A stretch of 64,000 nucleotides of DNA from positions 947,145 through 1,011,144 of the forward strand of contig NZ_BAAADV010000001.1 in assembly GCF_039522665.1 (NCBI RefSeq), written 5' to 3'. Shown one piece after another: positions 35,706 to 45,879 of the stretch. The first letter of the stretch is position 1, and each line of letters opens with the position of its first letter. Made by a program: the position numbers and the translations under genes. Source of the stretch: Natronoarchaeum mannanilyticum. Lineage in GTDB: Archaea; Halobacteriota; Halobacteria; Halobacteriales; Natronoarchaeaceae. The notes below the pieces were generated by a model that saw only the letters and a program-made list of their open reading frames with translations, ran no database searches and had not been told where the DNA came from.

Positions 35706-37694
35706 ATGAGCTGGCGTGACGCGGAACGGGAGTACGAGGACGAGGTAACGGAACTGACCACGCTCCCGCGGACGTTCGAGGCGGCCGCGGATCGCCACAG
35801 CGACCGGACGGCCCAGCAGTACAAGGGCGGCATCTACGACCGGTCGCTCGCCGGCGTCGCGGTCGACCCGGCGCCCGACGGCGAGTACGCCGCCATCTCC
35901 TACGACGAGATGCGCGACGTGGTCCGGAATCTCGCGGCGGGCTTTCGCGATCTGGGCGTCGAGGCCGGCGATCGCATCGGCATCTTCGCCGACACGCGCA
36001 TGGAGTGGGCCCAGTCCGACTTCGCGCTGCTGGCGGCGGGCGGCGTCGTCACGACGATCTACGAGGGCTCCTCGGCCGACCAGGTCGAGTACCTGCTCGA
36101 CGATCCGGGCGCGACCGGCGTCGTCGTCGAATCCCAGGACCACCTCGAACGCGTGCTGCGAGTGGCCGACGATCTCGACGTCGAGTTCGCGGTCTCGATG
36201 GACGAGCTCGACCCCGAGTACCGCGAGGAAGAGGGCGTGTACACGCTCGCCGAGGTGTACGAGCGGGGCGCCGACCGGTTCGACGCCGACGCCTACGAGT
36301 CGTGGCTCGACGAGCGAGAGCTGGCGGATCTGGCGACGCTGATCTACACGTCGGGGACGACCGGCCAGCCCAAAGGCGTCGAGCTCACCCACCGGAACCT
36401 GCGGGCGAACGTCACCCAGATCTACCGGCGGGTCGCTCCCCGCCCGGATCGGGACGCCTCGCTGCCCTCGATCGACCACGAGACCCGAGCGGTCTCGTAT
36501 CTCCCGCTGGCGCACGTGTACGAGCGCACAGTCGGTCACTTCCTGATGTTCGCGGTCGGCGCGAGCGTCGCGTACGCCGAGAGCCCGGACACGCTGCGCG
36601 ACGACTTCCAGGCGATCCGGCCGACCGCGGCGACGAGCGTCCCGCGCGTGTACGAGAAGATGTACGACGCGATCCGCGAGCAGGCCCAGGAGTCGGATCT
36701 CAAGGCCCGGATCTTCGAGTGGGCGACCGACGTCAGCCAGGCCTACCAGCGCGAGGAGCGTCCCGGCCTCGGGCTGAAGCTCAAGATAAAAGTCGCCGAC
36801 AGGCTGGTGTTCTCGGACGTCCGCGACGCGCTGGGCGGCCAGCTGGAGCTGATGAACAGCGGCGGCGGGACGCTCTCGCCGGAGCTGTGCCAGCTCTACC
36901 ACGGGATGGGCCTGCCGATCTACGAGGGGTACGGACTCACCGAGACCGCGCCCGTCGTCTCGACGAACCCGCCGGAGGACGTCAAGGTCGGGACGATCGG
37001 CCCGCCGCTGCCCGGCGTCGACGTGCGGATCGACACGTCGGTCGTGCCGGAGGGGGAGTTCACCGACGCGATCGGCGAGGTCGGCGAGCTGCTCGTCAAG
37101 GGGCCGAACGTCACCGCGGGGTACTGGAACAAGCCCGACAAGACCGAGGCGGCCTTTACCGAAATCGACGGCGAGCGCTGGTTCCGCACCGGCGACATCG
37201 TCCAGCAGCGCCCCGACGACTATCTGGTGTTCCGCGAGCGCGTCAAGCAGATCCTCGTGCTGTCGACGGGCAAGAACGTCGCGCCGGCGCCGATCGAGGA
37301 CGCCTTCGCCTCCAGCGAGGTCGTCGAGCAGTGTCTCGTCGTCGGCGACGGCCGCAAGTTCGTCGGCGCGCTGATCGTCCCGAACGTCGAGGGGCTGCGC
37401 AAGTGGGCCGACCGCGAGGGGTTCGACCTGCCCGCGACCGACCAGCTGATCGACGACGAGCGCGTCCGCGAGCGCATCCAGCGGGAGGTCGACAAGATCA
37501 ACGAGCAGTTCGAGGCCCACGAGCGGATCAAGCAGTTCCGGCTGGTCGGCCAGGAGTTCACCGAGGACAACGACCTCATGACGCCCACGATGAAAAAGAA
37601 GCGCCGAAACATTCTGGAGCGGTTCGACGAGCAGGTCGAAGACATCTACGAGAGCGCGGAGGAGTCCGACTCCGAACCCGCGCCCGCGGAGTGA
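35706..37694 (+). CDS. Long-chain acyl-CoA ligase (AMP-forming), copy 2
   Basis: 662 residues, a close paralogue of the preceding gene throughout: MSWRDAEREYEDEVTELTTL, LIYTSGTTGQPKGVELTH, YGLTETAPVVSTNPPEDVKV, ERWFRTGDIVQQRPDDYLVF and QILVLSTGKNVAPAPIED. It lacks the acidic insert of copy 1. Tandem arrangement with separate promoters (TTTATTATTATA at about 35671) suggests duplication with different regulation or chain-length preference. The C-terminal tail is short and acidic. Confidence 0.92.
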   Translation: MSWRDAEREYEDEVTELTTLPRTFEAAADRHSDRTAQQYKGGIYDRSLAGVAVDPAPDGEYAAISYDEMRDVVRNLAAGFRDLGVEAGDRIGIFADTRMEWAQSDFALLAAGGVVTTIYEGSSADQVEYLLDDPGATGVVVESQDHLERVLRVADDLDVEFAVSMDELDPEYREEEGVYTLAEVYERGADRFDADAYESWLDERELADLATLIYTSGTTGQPKGVELTHRNLRANVTQIYRRVAPRPDRDASLPSIDHETRAVSYLPLAHVYERTVGHFLMFAVGASVAYAESPDTLRDDFQAIRPTAATSVPRVYEKMYDAIREQAQESDLKARIFEWATDVSQAYQREERPGLGLKLKIKVADRLVFSDVRDALGGQLELMNSGGGTLSPELCQLYHGMGLPIYEGYGLTETAPVVSTNPPEDVKVGTIGPPLPGVDVRIDTSVVPEGEFTDAIGEVGELLVKGPNVTAGYWNKPDKTEAAFTEIDGERWFRTGDIVQQRPDDYLVFRERVKQILVLSTGKNVAPAPIEDAFASSEVVEQCLVVGDGRKFVGALIVPNVEGLRKWADREGFDLPATDQLIDDERVRERIQREVDKINEQFEAHERIKQFRLVGQEFTEDNDLMTPTMKKKRRNILERFDEQVEDIYESAEESDSEPAPAE

Positions 37695-37844
37695 TCCCGC
37701 GGCCGTATCGCTCCGCCGGCTGTCGGTCCCGGAATCGACTGTCGAATGGGAAACCGGTTTGAGAGTGGCTCTCCTTGCTACCCGTGTGGGCCGCATCAAC
37801 AGCTACGAGTCGATCCTGACGCCCCGGAGCGGCGGTGATCGGCG

Positions 37845-39752
37845 GTGATCGGGACGCTGGTCCCGCTACAGGAGGCCGGCGGCCAGTCGAACGTCGTCAT
37901 CGTCGTCGCCGCGATCATCGCCGTCGGCATCGGGGCGCAGGTGATCGCCGACCGGTTCCAGGTGCCCAGCGTGCTGTTTCTGATCCTGGCGGGCGTCGCC
38001 ATGGGGCCGGAGGGGTTCGACGTCATCCACTTCGCGCCCGACACGCTCTCGGCGATCGTCGGCATCAGCGTCGCGATCATCGTGTTCGAGGGGGCCTTCC
38101 ACCTCAAGCTCGACAAGGTCCGGACGGCGCCGAACGCGGCGCTCAAACTGGTCACGATCGGCGCCGCGATCGCCTTTCTGGCCACCAGCGCCGCCGTCCA
38201 CTTCCTGCTTGACGCCGCGTGGGACATCTCGCTGCTCATCGGCGCCCTGCTGGTCGCGACCGGGCCGACCGTCATCACGCCGATCCTCGAAGTCGTCCCC
38301 GTCCGGGATCGAGTGGCCGCCGCCATGGAGGTCGAGGGGATCGTCAACGACGTGACGGCGGCGATCCTCGCGATCGTCGTGTTCAAGGGCGTCACCGCCG
38401 AGCGCCTGGAGAACGTCCAGTTCCTCTCGCTGTTCTTCGAGCGGCTGGGCGCCGGGCTGATCGTCGGCGGCGTCGTCGCGCTCGTGCTGTGGTACCTCTT
38501 CGAGCACGTCGACCTCTCGCGAGGGAGCGCCCCCCAGAGCGCCCGCTTACTGACGCTGGCGGGCGCGATCGTCGCCTACGCCGCGGCCAACACCATCGCC
38601 AAGGAGGCCGGCGTCGCCGCCGCGGCGACGGCCGGCATCCTGCTGGGCAACGCCGACGTTCCCTACGAGGAGCAGATCGAGGAGTTCAAGGGCGACATGA
38701 CGCTGATCGTGCTGTCGTTCGTGTTCATCGCGCTGGCCGCCCAGATCGAGTTCTCCACGCTCGCGGAGGTCGGCTGGCGCGGGCTGGTGGTGGTCGTCCT
38801 CGTCGGGCTGGTGATCCGCCCGGCGCTGGCGTGGATCTCGACCGCGGGCGATCGGTTCACCAGGAACGAGCGGCTGTTCGTGGGGCTGGTCGGGCCGCGC
38901 GGGATCATCCCGGCGTCGGTCGCGACCCTGTTCGCGCTCGAACTGCAGACGCTGGCGGCCGACACCAACAACCCGGTGTACGCCGCGGAGGCCGACCTGC
39001 TGCTGGGCACAGTTTTCCTGACAATCCTGCTGACGGTCGTCTTCCAGGGCGGCCTCGCCAGGCGGATCGCGGAAGCACTTGACGTACTACCAATGCGCGT
39101 ACTCATCGTCGGAGGCGGTCGCGTGGGCCTCGCGCTCGCCGAGCGCCTCGAAGATCGCGGAGAGAACGTCGTCATCGTCGACGACAGGAAGGAGAGCATC
39201 GAAAACGCCCGCGAACTCGGGTACACCGTCCACCAGGGCGACGGGACCAACTCGGAGGTCCTCGCGGACGCCGGCGCCGACCACGCCAAATCGGTCATCG
39301 CCGCGACCGGCAACGACGACGCCAACCTGCTGATCGCCCAGCTCGCCGAGTCGAAGTTCGGCGTCGACCGGGTGATCGCCCGCGTCAACGAACCGACGAA
39401 CGTCGACGCGTTCGAGGATCTCGGCGTCGAGACCGTCTCCTCGTCGCTGGCGACCGCGTGGGCGATCGACAACCGGATCGAGCGACCCGCGCTGTCGAAC
39501 TGGATGACAGAACTCGGTCGCAGCGGCGACGTCCAGGAGATCGAAGTGACCGCGGAGGATCTGACGGGCCAGACGATCGACGATCTCGACGACGAGATCC
39601 CCAACGGCGCCATCATCGCGCTGGTGAGTCGGAACGGCGACAGCCACATTCCCGACCCCGAGTTCACGCTGGAGTACGGCGACCACCTCACGGTGATCGG
39701 TCGGAACGAGGCCGTCGAGACGGCGCTCGAACGCTGGCATCCCCACGACTAA
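37845..39752 (+). CDS. Cation:proton antiporter with C-terminal RCK (TrkA) domains
   Basis: 635 residues starting at GTG. Residues about 15-410 form 12 or 13 membrane helices of the CPA1 fold (LIGALLVATGPTVITPILEV carries the exchange-site region, and VEGIVNDVTAAILAIVV follows). From Met417 a Rossmann RCK_N domain begins, MRVLIVGGGRVGLALAERLE, and RCK_C ends the chain (NGAIIALVSRNGDSHIPDPE). It would exchange Na+ or K+ for protons, gated by nucleotide, important for a salt-in halophile. Confidence 0.92.
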   Translation: MIGTLVPLQEAGGQSNVVIVVAAIIAVGIGAQVIADRFQVPSVLFLILAGVAMGPEGFDVIHFAPDTLSAIVGISVAIIVFEGAFHLKLDKVRTAPNAALKLVTIGAAIAFLATSAAVHFLLDAAWDISLLIGALLVATGPTVITPILEVVPVRDRVAAAMEVEGIVNDVTAAILAIVVFKGVTAERLENVQFLSLFFERLGAGLIVGGVVALVLWYLFEHVDLSRGSAPQSARLLTLAGAIVAYAAANTIAKEAGVAAAATAGILLGNADVPYEEQIEEFKGDMTLIVLSFVFIALAAQIEFSTLAEVGWRGLVVVVLVGLVIRPALAWISTAGDRFTRNERLFVGLVGPRGIIPASVATLFALELQTLAADTNNPVYAAEADLLLGTVFLTILLTVVFQGGLARRIAEALDVLPMRVLIVGGGRVGLALAERLEDRGENVVIVDDRKESIENARELGYTVHQGDGTNSEVLADAGADHAKSVIAATGNDDANLLIAQLAESKFGVDRVIARVNEPTNVDAFEDLGVETVSSSLATAWAIDNRIERPALSNWMTELGRSGDVQEIEVTAEDLTGQTIDDLDDEIPNGAIIALVSRNGDSHIPDPEFTLEYGDHLTVIGRNEAVETALERWHPHD

Positions 39753-39824
39753 ACCGCAGTTCGCGGTCCCGTTCTCGCGGCGCCGTCCGAACGCTTAGCA
39801 CGCCGGCCGCCGTACGCCGCTCCA

Positions 39825-40487
39825 GTGACGACGTACGATCTCTCCCAGCCCCTCGACGGCGAGGGAACGGTCTACCCCGGCGATCCGGCGGTGTCCGTGA
39901 CGCCACACGCCACCCACGAACGCGACGGCTACCGCGTCAGCGAACTCGCGCTGGGCAGCCACGGCGGCACGCACGTCGACGCGCCGAGCCACATCCTCCC
40001 GGACGGCCGCGACCTCGACGAGTTCGACCTCGCGACGTTCGCGTTCGACGCCGCCCGGATCGACTGCACCGACGCCGCCGCCCGCGAGCCGATCAACCGC
40101 GACGCGGTCGCGGCGGCGCCGACCGACGCCGATCTGCTGGTCGTCCGGACCGGCTGGAGCGAGCACTGGGGAACCGATCGCTACCTCGATCATCCGTACC
40201 TCTCGCCGGATGCCGCGGCGTGGCTCGCGGAGCGGGGATTTCACGTCGGCGTCGATACGCCGAACGTCGATCCGACGCCGCGACAGGAGTCGACTGCGGA
40301 ACGAACGGACGAAGCGGAGGGGTTCCCCGCCCACCGCGCGCTGCTCGGGAACGATCGCGTCCTCGTGGAAAATCTCACAGGTCTCGGGGCGCCGCCCGAG
40401 CGCTTCGAACTGTGTGCCTATCCCCTGCCGATTCCGGACGCCGACGGCGCGCCGGCGCGGGCGGTAGCGCGAGTCGACGACCCGTAA
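39825..40487 (+). CDS. Cyclase-family (kynurenine formamidase-like) metal hydrolase
   Basis: 220 residues from a GTG start. The family motif is LGSHGGTHVDAPSHILPDG (HxGTHxDxPxH), metal-binding in kynurenine formamidase and isatin hydrolase. YDLSQPLDGEGTVYPGDPAV begins the fold and GVDTPNVDPTPRQES and ENLTGLGAPPERFELCAYPL complete it. It hydrolyses cyclic or formyl amides in characterised members; here the substrate is unknown. Confidence 0.85.
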   Translation: MTTYDLSQPLDGEGTVYPGDPAVSVTPHATHERDGYRVSELALGSHGGTHVDAPSHILPDGRDLDEFDLATFAFDAARIDCTDAAAREPINRDAVAAAPTDADLLVVRTGWSEHWGTDRYLDHPYLSPDAAAWLAERGFHVGVDTPNVDPTPRQESTAERTDEAEGFPAHRALLGNDRVLVENLTGLGAPPERFELCAYPLPIPDADGAPARAVARVDDP

Positions 40488-40515
40488 TTCGATCGGGGAC
40501 TCGCGACCCGTTCGC

Positions 40516-40962
40516 TCAGTCGCCGGCCGCCGACTTCTGGACGATCGCGAGCCAGAAGTCCTCGATCGTCCGCACGAAGTCGATGAACTCCTCGGTCTCG
40601 ACCGGCTTGCGGATGAAGTGATCGGCGTCGAGCCCGTGTGATTTGACGATCTCCTCTTCGGCGTCCGAACTCGTCAGCACCACGACGGGGATCTCGCTCA
40701 GTTCCGGATCGCCGTTCAGTTCGGAGAGCACGTCTCTGCCGCTCTTTCCGGGCAGGTTCGGTTCGAGCAGTACGAGATCGGGCCGAGGCGTCTCAGAGTA
40801 GTCGCCGCGCTGGCGGACGAACTCGAGCGCGGCCTCGCCGTCGGAGACGGCGTGGAGGTTGTTGGTGAGTTTGGCGTCCTTGAACTGCTCCGTGAACAGG
40901 CGGGTGTCGGCGGCGTTCGGCTCGATCAGGAGGATGTCGATCTGGTCGTCGTCCGAGGCCAT
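40516..40962 (-). CDS. Pseudo-receiver response-regulator protein
   Basis: 148 residues, a single CheY-like domain. It follows the haloarchaeal single-domain receiver pattern, but the phosphoacceptor is Glu67 (LVLLEPNLPGKSG instead of LLDLNLPG) and the N-terminal acidic pair reads IEPN, keeping only one acidic residue. Thr97 and Lys119 (FIRKPVETEEF) are kept. Asp-to-Glu at this site can mimic the phosphorylated form. No kinase or output domain is attached, and no neighbour is a clear partner. Confidence 0.88.
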   Translation of the reverse strand: MASDDDQIDILLIEPNAADTRLFTEQFKDAKLTNNLHAVSDGEAALEFVRQRGDYSETPRPDLVLLEPNLPGKSGRDVLSELNGDPELSEIPVVVLTSSDAEEEIVKSHGLDADHFIRKPVETEEFIDFVRTIEDFWLAIVQKSAAGD

Positions 40963-41084
40963 TGTAGCGAGTAGCGAACGAAAAGTGATAACGCCGCCGG
41001 TTGTGGGTACTGCCCGATTGGGTCGCTGTACGTGGCGTTTTGTTCCGCTAACTCGCGAAGGGTGCGGCGGTGCTCGGCCGCGAT

Positions 41085-42734
41085 CTACTGGTAGCGCCCG
41101 CGGGACTCGATCTCGCGCAGCTGCTCGATCACGGCGTCGTCGCCGACGTCGGCGTAGCCGTCCTCGACAGCCGCCCGCATCGCGGCGGGGTCCTCGGCGG
41201 TGCCGTCGAGGCTCTGGGCGAACACGTGCAGGTCCATCGCGTAGTCCTCGACGGCGTCGGTGTAGAACCCGAGCCCGAAATCGATGAGGTAGACGCGATC
41301 GGCGTCGCCGCTCGGCCGGTCGGGCCGACCCTCCGCACCGCCCTCCAGATCGACCCGGACGTTCCGGGTCGTCGGGTCGCCGTGGACCATCCCGGCGCCG
41401 TGAAGCGCCGCGAGGTGACGCCCGACCGCCCGCGCCCGGTCGGCGGTCAGGTCGGCCTGCAGGTCGGCGTCGCCCACGCGCTCGAAGACGATGGTGGCCT
41501 CCCGCGGATCGACGTCGCGCACCAGCGGCGTCGGGACGCCGTGGCGTCGCGCTTCGCTGGTGAGCCGCGCCTCCAGCGTCGTGCGCTGGCGGCGCAGGCG
41601 CTCGTCGAGGTCGGGGTGGCGGTAGCGCTTGGGCACCCGACGCTTGACGACCCGATCGGCCTCGATTGTGACCGTGGCTTCGGCGCCGCGCAGTTCGTCG
41701 CCGACGGCACCGTCGCTCGTCGGCACGCGAGCGACGCTCTCGCCCTCGCGCCACGTCACGGGCACCTGATCGGGCCGGAAGTCCGAGTCGATCCGCGAGT
41801 CCTCGATCTCGATGGTGTCGCCGGCTTCGTACATCGTCGCGCCCAGCACCGCGATCATCCCGGCGTTGTCCCGCAGGAATCGCGGCTCGGGCGCGAAGAA
41901 GTCCGCGCCGCGCTGCTCGCACATCGCGTCGAGCATTTCCCGCAGGCGCTCGTTCTGCGCGACGCCGCCGCCGAGCACGAGCTCGTCGCTGCCGGTCAGC
42001 GAGAGCGCGCGCTCGGCGACCTCGGTCAGCATCGCGAAGATCGTCTCCTGGAGCGAGTAGCAGACGTCCTCGACCGGCACGCCCCGGTCGTACGCCTGCT
42101 TGGCGGCGCTCATGATCCCCGAGAAGGAGAAGTCCATCCCCTTGACGACGTACGGCAGGTCGGTGTACTCGCCGTCTTTCGCGGCGTCCTCGACCTTCGG
42201 GCCGCCGGGGTGGGACCAGCCGACGTGACGGGTGAACTTATCCAGGGAGTTGCCGACGCCGGTGTCCATCGTCTCGCCGAGCACGCGGTAGCGGCCGTCG
42301 TGGAAGCCCAGCACGTGGGCGTTGGCGCCGCTGGCGTTCAGGCAGACCGGCGAGTCGAATCCGGACTGGTGGCGACCGATCTCCAGGTGGGCGACCATGT
42401 GGTTGACGCCGACGAGCGGCACGTCGAGCGTCATCGCCAGCGAGCGGGCCGCTGTGCCGACGATCCGCAGGCACGGACCGAGGCCGGGGCCCCGCGAAAA
42501 CGCGACCGCATCGACGATCGGCTCGTGGTCAGCCGCGCGATCGGCGGCCTCCGCGAGCGCGGCGTCGATCACGCGGGGAATCGCGTCCCGCATGTGCTCG
42601 GCGGCCTCGCTCGGGTCGATGCCGCCGCTCTCGGGCTGGTAGGCGTCGGTCTCGATAAAAACGTCGTCGGACTCGGAATCGTAGACTGCGGCACTGGCTG
42701 CCCAGGCCGTTCCTTCTATCCCGAGAATGCGCAT
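41085..42734 (-). CDS. Fused Kae1-Bud32: tRNA threonylcarbamoyladenosine synthase / kinase
   Basis: 549 residues. Residues 1 to about 325 are Kae1 (MRILGIEGTAWAASAAVYDS, metal-binding NHMVAHLE, and DELVLGGGVAQNERLREML). Residues about 340-549 are the atypical small kinase Bud32 (MVHGDPTTRNV catalytic loop, VYLIDFGLGFYTDAVEDYAM). Together they install the threonylcarbamoyl group on A37 of ANN-reading tRNAs as part of KEOPS. The fusion occurs in several archaea. It lies downstream of S27ae in the same transcription direction, 19 bases away. Confidence 0.97.
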   Translation of the reverse strand: MRILGIEGTAWAASAAVYDSESDDVFIETDAYQPESGGIDPSEAAEHMRDAIPRVIDAALAEAADRAADHEPIVDAVAFSRGPGLGPCLRIVGTAARSLAMTLDVPLVGVNHMVAHLEIGRHQSGFDSPVCLNASGANAHVLGFHDGRYRVLGETMDTGVGNSLDKFTRHVGWSHPGGPKVEDAAKDGEYTDLPYVVKGMDFSFSGIMSAAKQAYDRGVPVEDVCYSLQETIFAMLTEVAERALSLTGSDELVLGGGVAQNERLREMLDAMCEQRGADFFAPEPRFLRDNAGMIAVLGATMYEAGDTIEIEDSRIDSDFRPDQVPVTWREGESVARVPTSDGAVGDELRGAEATVTIEADRVVKRRVPKRYRHPDLDERLRRQRTTLEARLTSEARRHGVPTPLVRDVDPREATIVFERVGDADLQADLTADRARAVGRHLAALHGAGMVHGDPTTRNVRVDLEGGAEGRPDRPSGDADRVYLIDFGLGFYTDAVEDYAMDLHVFAQSLDGTAEDPAAMRAAVEDGYADVGDDAVIEQLREIESRGRYQ

Positions 42735-42753
42735 TGTGGGAAGCTAGGAGCCG

Positions 42754-42888
42754 CTATTCCCACTCGGTGTACCCGCACTTGCCGCAGTGCAGGCGGTCGC
42801 CGTGGTCCGCGAGGAACGAGTCGCCACAGCGCGGGCACTGCTCGCGGTCGGTCGTGCCGTCGTCGTCGTAGAGCTCGTGTCGGGGCAT
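42754..42888 (-). CDS. rps27ae: 30S ribosomal protein S27ae
   Basis: 44 residues: [20 protein letters not shown], then [20 protein letters not shown] and TEWE. Two CxxC knuckles make the zinc ribbon of S27ae. The start lies one base after the S24e stop, so the genes are coupled. The length matches other haloarchaeal S27ae proteins. Confidence 0.95.
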   Translation of the reverse strand: MPRHELYDDDGTTDREQCPRCGDSFLADHGDRLHCGKCGYTEWE

Positions 42889-42889
42889 A

Positions 42890-43207
42890 TTAGGCCTCCT
42901 CCGCCTCTTCGGCGTCGGCGTCCTCGCCGGCGGTGATCTTGTTGCGCTCGAGCATGAAGTCCTGCTCGACGTCCTTGGCGTGGTCGGAGGTCTCGTAGAC
43001 CTTCGCCTGGCCGATCGTCTTGCGCATCCCGAACTTCGTGTCGAGGCTGCGGACGACGACCTCGCCGGCGTCCTTGTTGAGCTTCGCCGCGAGGCTGTCG
43101 CGGACCGAGAGGCGCTCGGGCGTGGCGTCGTCGTGGGTGATGCGGAAGGTCACGTCGGTGCGGTGCAACATCGGGTTCTCGTCCTCGTCGATGATTTCGA
43201 CGTCCAT
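42890..43207 (-). CDS. rps24e: 30S ribosomal protein S24e
   Basis: 105 residues. [20 protein letters not shown] and [20 protein letters not shown] are the S24e family features, with [20 protein letters not shown] in the core. The acidic alanine-rich C-terminal tail is typical of halophile ribosomal proteins. First gene of the S24e-S27ae-Kae1/Bud32 operon. Confidence 0.96.
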   Translation of the reverse strand: MDVEIIDEDENPMLHRTDVTFRITHDDATPERLSVRDSLAAKLNKDAGEVVVRSLDTKFGMRKTIGQAKVYETSDHAKDVEQDFMLERNKITAGEDADAEEAEEA

Positions 43208-43409
43208 GTGTACTCAGTTGTCTCTAGGTTGCCCCCGAAGCGCGTAAAAGGATTTCGAACGGAGGGGACGAGCACTCCGGCGACCGCGGCGCGAGGGCGG
43301 CGAAACCGCCGCGTTCGGTGCGTCACCGCCTGACGAAGGGCGGGGCGTGACGATGGAACTAAATGCCGCGCCGCAAAGTTCCACACAACAACCTTCTCTG
43401 GTGGTTACC

Positions 43410-45215
43410 ATGTCGGACACCGAACCTCCCGAATCCGCGGCATCCTCCCTCAGAACGCCGATCGTCGCCGTCCTCGGTCACGTCGACCACGGCAAGACCA
43501 GCCTGCTCGACAAGGTCCGGGGCTCGGCGGTGATCGAGGGCGAGGCCGGGGCGATCACCCAGCACATCGGCGCCACCGCCGTCCCGCTGGACGTCATCTC
43601 CGGGATCGCCGGCGATCTGGTCGACCCCGACGACTTCGACCTGCCCGGCCTGCTCTTCATCGACACGCCGGGGCACCACTCATTCACGACGCTGCGCTCG
43701 CGGGGCGGCGCGCTCGCGGACATCGCGATCCTCGTCGTCGACGTCAACGACGGGTTCCAGCCCCAGACCGAGGAGGCCATCGAGATCCTCGCGCAGTCCC
43801 AGACGCCCTTCATCGTCGCCGCGAACAAGGTCGACACCGTACCGGGCTGGAACGCCGAGGAGAACGCGCCGATCCAGAAATCCCTCGAGCGCCAGAGCGA
43901 CCGCGTGCGCGGGGACGTCGACGAGAAGCTCTACGAGATCATCGGCCAGCTCTCGGACAAGGGGTTCTCGGCGGACATGTACTGGCGCGTTCAGGACTTC
44001 CAGAACAACGTCGGCGTCGTCCCCGTCTCGGCGATGACCGGCGAGGGCGTGCCGGACCTGCTAACGGTGATGATGGGCCTCTCCCAGCGCTACATGAAAG
44101 AGGAGATGGCGATCGACGTCTCGGGGCCGGGCGTCGGCACAGTCCTCGAGGTCAAAGAGGAGAAGGGCTTCGGATCGACGATCGACGTCGTGCTGTACGA
44201 CGGCGTCGTCGAGGAGGACGACACCATCGTCGTCGGCAGCTCCGGCGACCCGATCGTCACCGACGTCCGCGCGCTGCTGAAACCCCGCCCGCTCGCCGAG
44301 ATCCGCACCGAGAGCCGCTTCGAGAAGGTCGATCGGCTCAAGGCGGCCTCGGGGATCAAGATCGCCGCGCCCGACCTCGACCGGGCGATGTCGGGCGCCC
44401 CCGTCCGCGTGGTCCGCGACCGCGAGATCGACGAGGTCGTCGAGGAGGTCCAGGCCGAACTGGCCGACATCGCCGTCGACGCCGAAGAGCAGGGCCTGGT
44501 CGTCAAGGCCGACACGCTCGGCAGCCTCGAAGCGATGGCCAACGCCCTGGGCGAGGCCGAGATCCCGATCGTCCGCGCGGAGGTCGGCGACGTCGCGCCC
44601 CGCGACGTCTCTGTCGCCAGCACCGCCGAGGACTCGCTCCACGAGGCGATCCTCGCCTTTAACGTCGACGTACTCTCGGACGCTCGCAAGCAGGCCGAGA
44701 GCGACGACGTCCGGATCTTCCAGAGCGACGTGATCTACCGACTGATCGAGGAGTACGAGGAGTTCGTCGAGGAGCGCGAGCAGGCCCAGCAGGAAGCCGT
44801 CCTCGAGAACATCACGCGCCCGAGCCGGTTCCAGATCCTCCCCGATCACACGTTCCGCCAGAACGACCCGGCGGTCGTCGGCGTCGAGATCCTCGCGGGC
44901 ACCCTCCAGAACAACACCAACGTCGTGGACTTCGAGGGCAAGGAGCCCGAGCGCATCGGCCAGCTCAAGGGCATCCAGAAGGACGGCGACGACGTCGACG
45001 AGGCCCGCAAGGGCGACCGCGTCAGTATCGCCATCGATGGCCCCACCGTCGGGCGCCAGATCGAGGAGGGCGACGAGCTCTGGACCGAACTCCACGAGAA
45101 ACACGCCAAGATCCTCGAACAGGAACTCGTCGACGACATCCCGCCGGACGAGCGCGACGCGCTCCAGATGTACCTGGACAAACACCGGCGGCGCGACCCC
45201 TTCTGGGGGAAGTAG
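43410..45215 (+). CDS. infB: Translation initiation factor aIF5B
   Basis: 601 residues. A GTPase that joins ribosomal subunits during initiation. G motifs are [40 protein letters not shown] and [13 protein letters not shown]. Domain II ([20 protein letters not shown]), domain III and the C-terminal domain IV ([20 protein letters not shown]) are all present. The ATG at 43410 is chosen over an upstream one at 43347 because the homologous chain begins with a short acidic leader. It is divergent from S24e over about 200 bases in which I see no other gene. Confidence 0.96.
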   Translation: MSDTEPPESAASSLRTPIVAVLGHVDHGKTSLLDKVRGSAVIEGEAGAITQHIGATAVPLDVISGIAGDLVDPDDFDLPGLLFIDTPGHHSFTTLRSRGGALADIAILVVDVNDGFQPQTEEAIEILAQSQTPFIVAANKVDTVPGWNAEENAPIQKSLERQSDRVRGDVDEKLYEIIGQLSDKGFSADMYWRVQDFQNNVGVVPVSAMTGEGVPDLLTVMMGLSQRYMKEEMAIDVSGPGVGTVLEVKEEKGFGSTIDVVLYDGVVEEDDTIVVGSSGDPIVTDVRALLKPRPLAEIRTESRFEKVDRLKAASGIKIAAPDLDRAMSGAPVRVVRDREIDEVVEEVQAELADIAVDAEEQGLVVKADTLGSLEAMANALGEAEIPIVRAEVGDVAPRDVSVASTAEDSLHEAILAFNVDVLSDARKQAESDDVRIFQSDVIYRLIEEYEEFVEEREQAQQEAVLENITRPSRFQILPDHTFRQNDPAVVGVEILAGTLQNNTNVVDFEGKEPERIGQLKGIQKDGDDVDEARKGDRVSIAIDGPTVGRQIEEGDELWTELHEKHAKILEQELVDDIPPDERDALQMYLDKHRRRDPFWGK

Positions 45216-45280
45216 ACGACGAGCCGGACGGGCGACTTCTCGCTATCGCGGTTCGATTCCTCGGAAGCGACAGCACTGCA

Positions 45281-45328
45281 CGGCGGCCTGACGCCGCTGC
45301 TCAGCGTTCGACGGCGGCCTGACGCCGC
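45281..45328. repeat. Two copies of a 17-base GC-rich repeat between convergent genes
   Basis: CGGCGGCCTGACGCCGC occurs at 45281-45297 and again at 45312-45328. Each copy can fold (GGCG/CGCC around GCCTGA). They lie between infB and the convergent gene at 45373 and may end transcription from either side, though no T-run follows. Confidence 0.5.
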
Positions 45329-45372
45329 CGCTCGGCGTCAAACGACGGTCGACAGAAACGAGACTCCGGTAG

Positions 45373-45768
45373 CTATCGCGCGGTCGGCATCACGTCGTCC
45401 TGCACGGCCTGCTTGACCTGCAGGGCGGCGCTGGCGGCGAGTCCGCGAGCGACCTCGCTGCGGTCCTCGTCGTCGATCAGCGAGTCGGACTCCAGATCCT
45501 CGTTCTCGGGCGAGAAGCCGGCGCTGACGGGGTGCCCGACCGGCGGCTGCACGGCGACGGTCGCGCGGGGGCCGCCGGCGGCCTGGCTCACGTCGGAGTC
45601 GACGACGTACTCGTCGGGGAGGTACGCGCGGGTCTGGTCGGCGATCCGCGAGACGTCCCGGCGGAGCGCGCGCTTCTGCTCGCCCGTGAGTTCGGGGAGA
45701 TCGGCGGTGGCGCGCTTGCCCGCCTGCGTGGTGCCGGGAGACCCTGCGTACGGCGTGTTTCCGTTCAT
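45373..45768 (-). CDS. Conserved haloarchaeal protein, possibly DUF5811
   Basis: 131 residues, soluble and acidic. Conserved-looking segments are LTGEQKRALRRDVSRIADQT, RAYLPDEYVVDSDVS and VAVQPPVGHPVSAGFSPE. I associate it with a haloarchaea-specific family (DUF5811) from memory. No catalytic motif is visible. It shares orientation with the RNA ligase gene upstream, about 110 bases apart. Confidence 0.7.
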   Translation of the reverse strand: MNGNTPYAGSPGTTQAGKRATADLPELTGEQKRALRRDVSRIADQTRAYLPDEYVVDSDVSQAAGGPRATVAVQPPVGHPVSAGFSPENEDLESDSLIDDEDRSEVARGLAASAALQVKQAVQDDVMPTAR

Positions 45769-45879
45769 GAACAGTTCTACCCCTTATAGGGAACGGGCGG
45801 GTAAAAAGATTCGGACGCCGACGGTTTTTCGAGGGATCGGCGCGCGGTGATCCCGCCGAAGCCGACGCGACCGAGGCGA

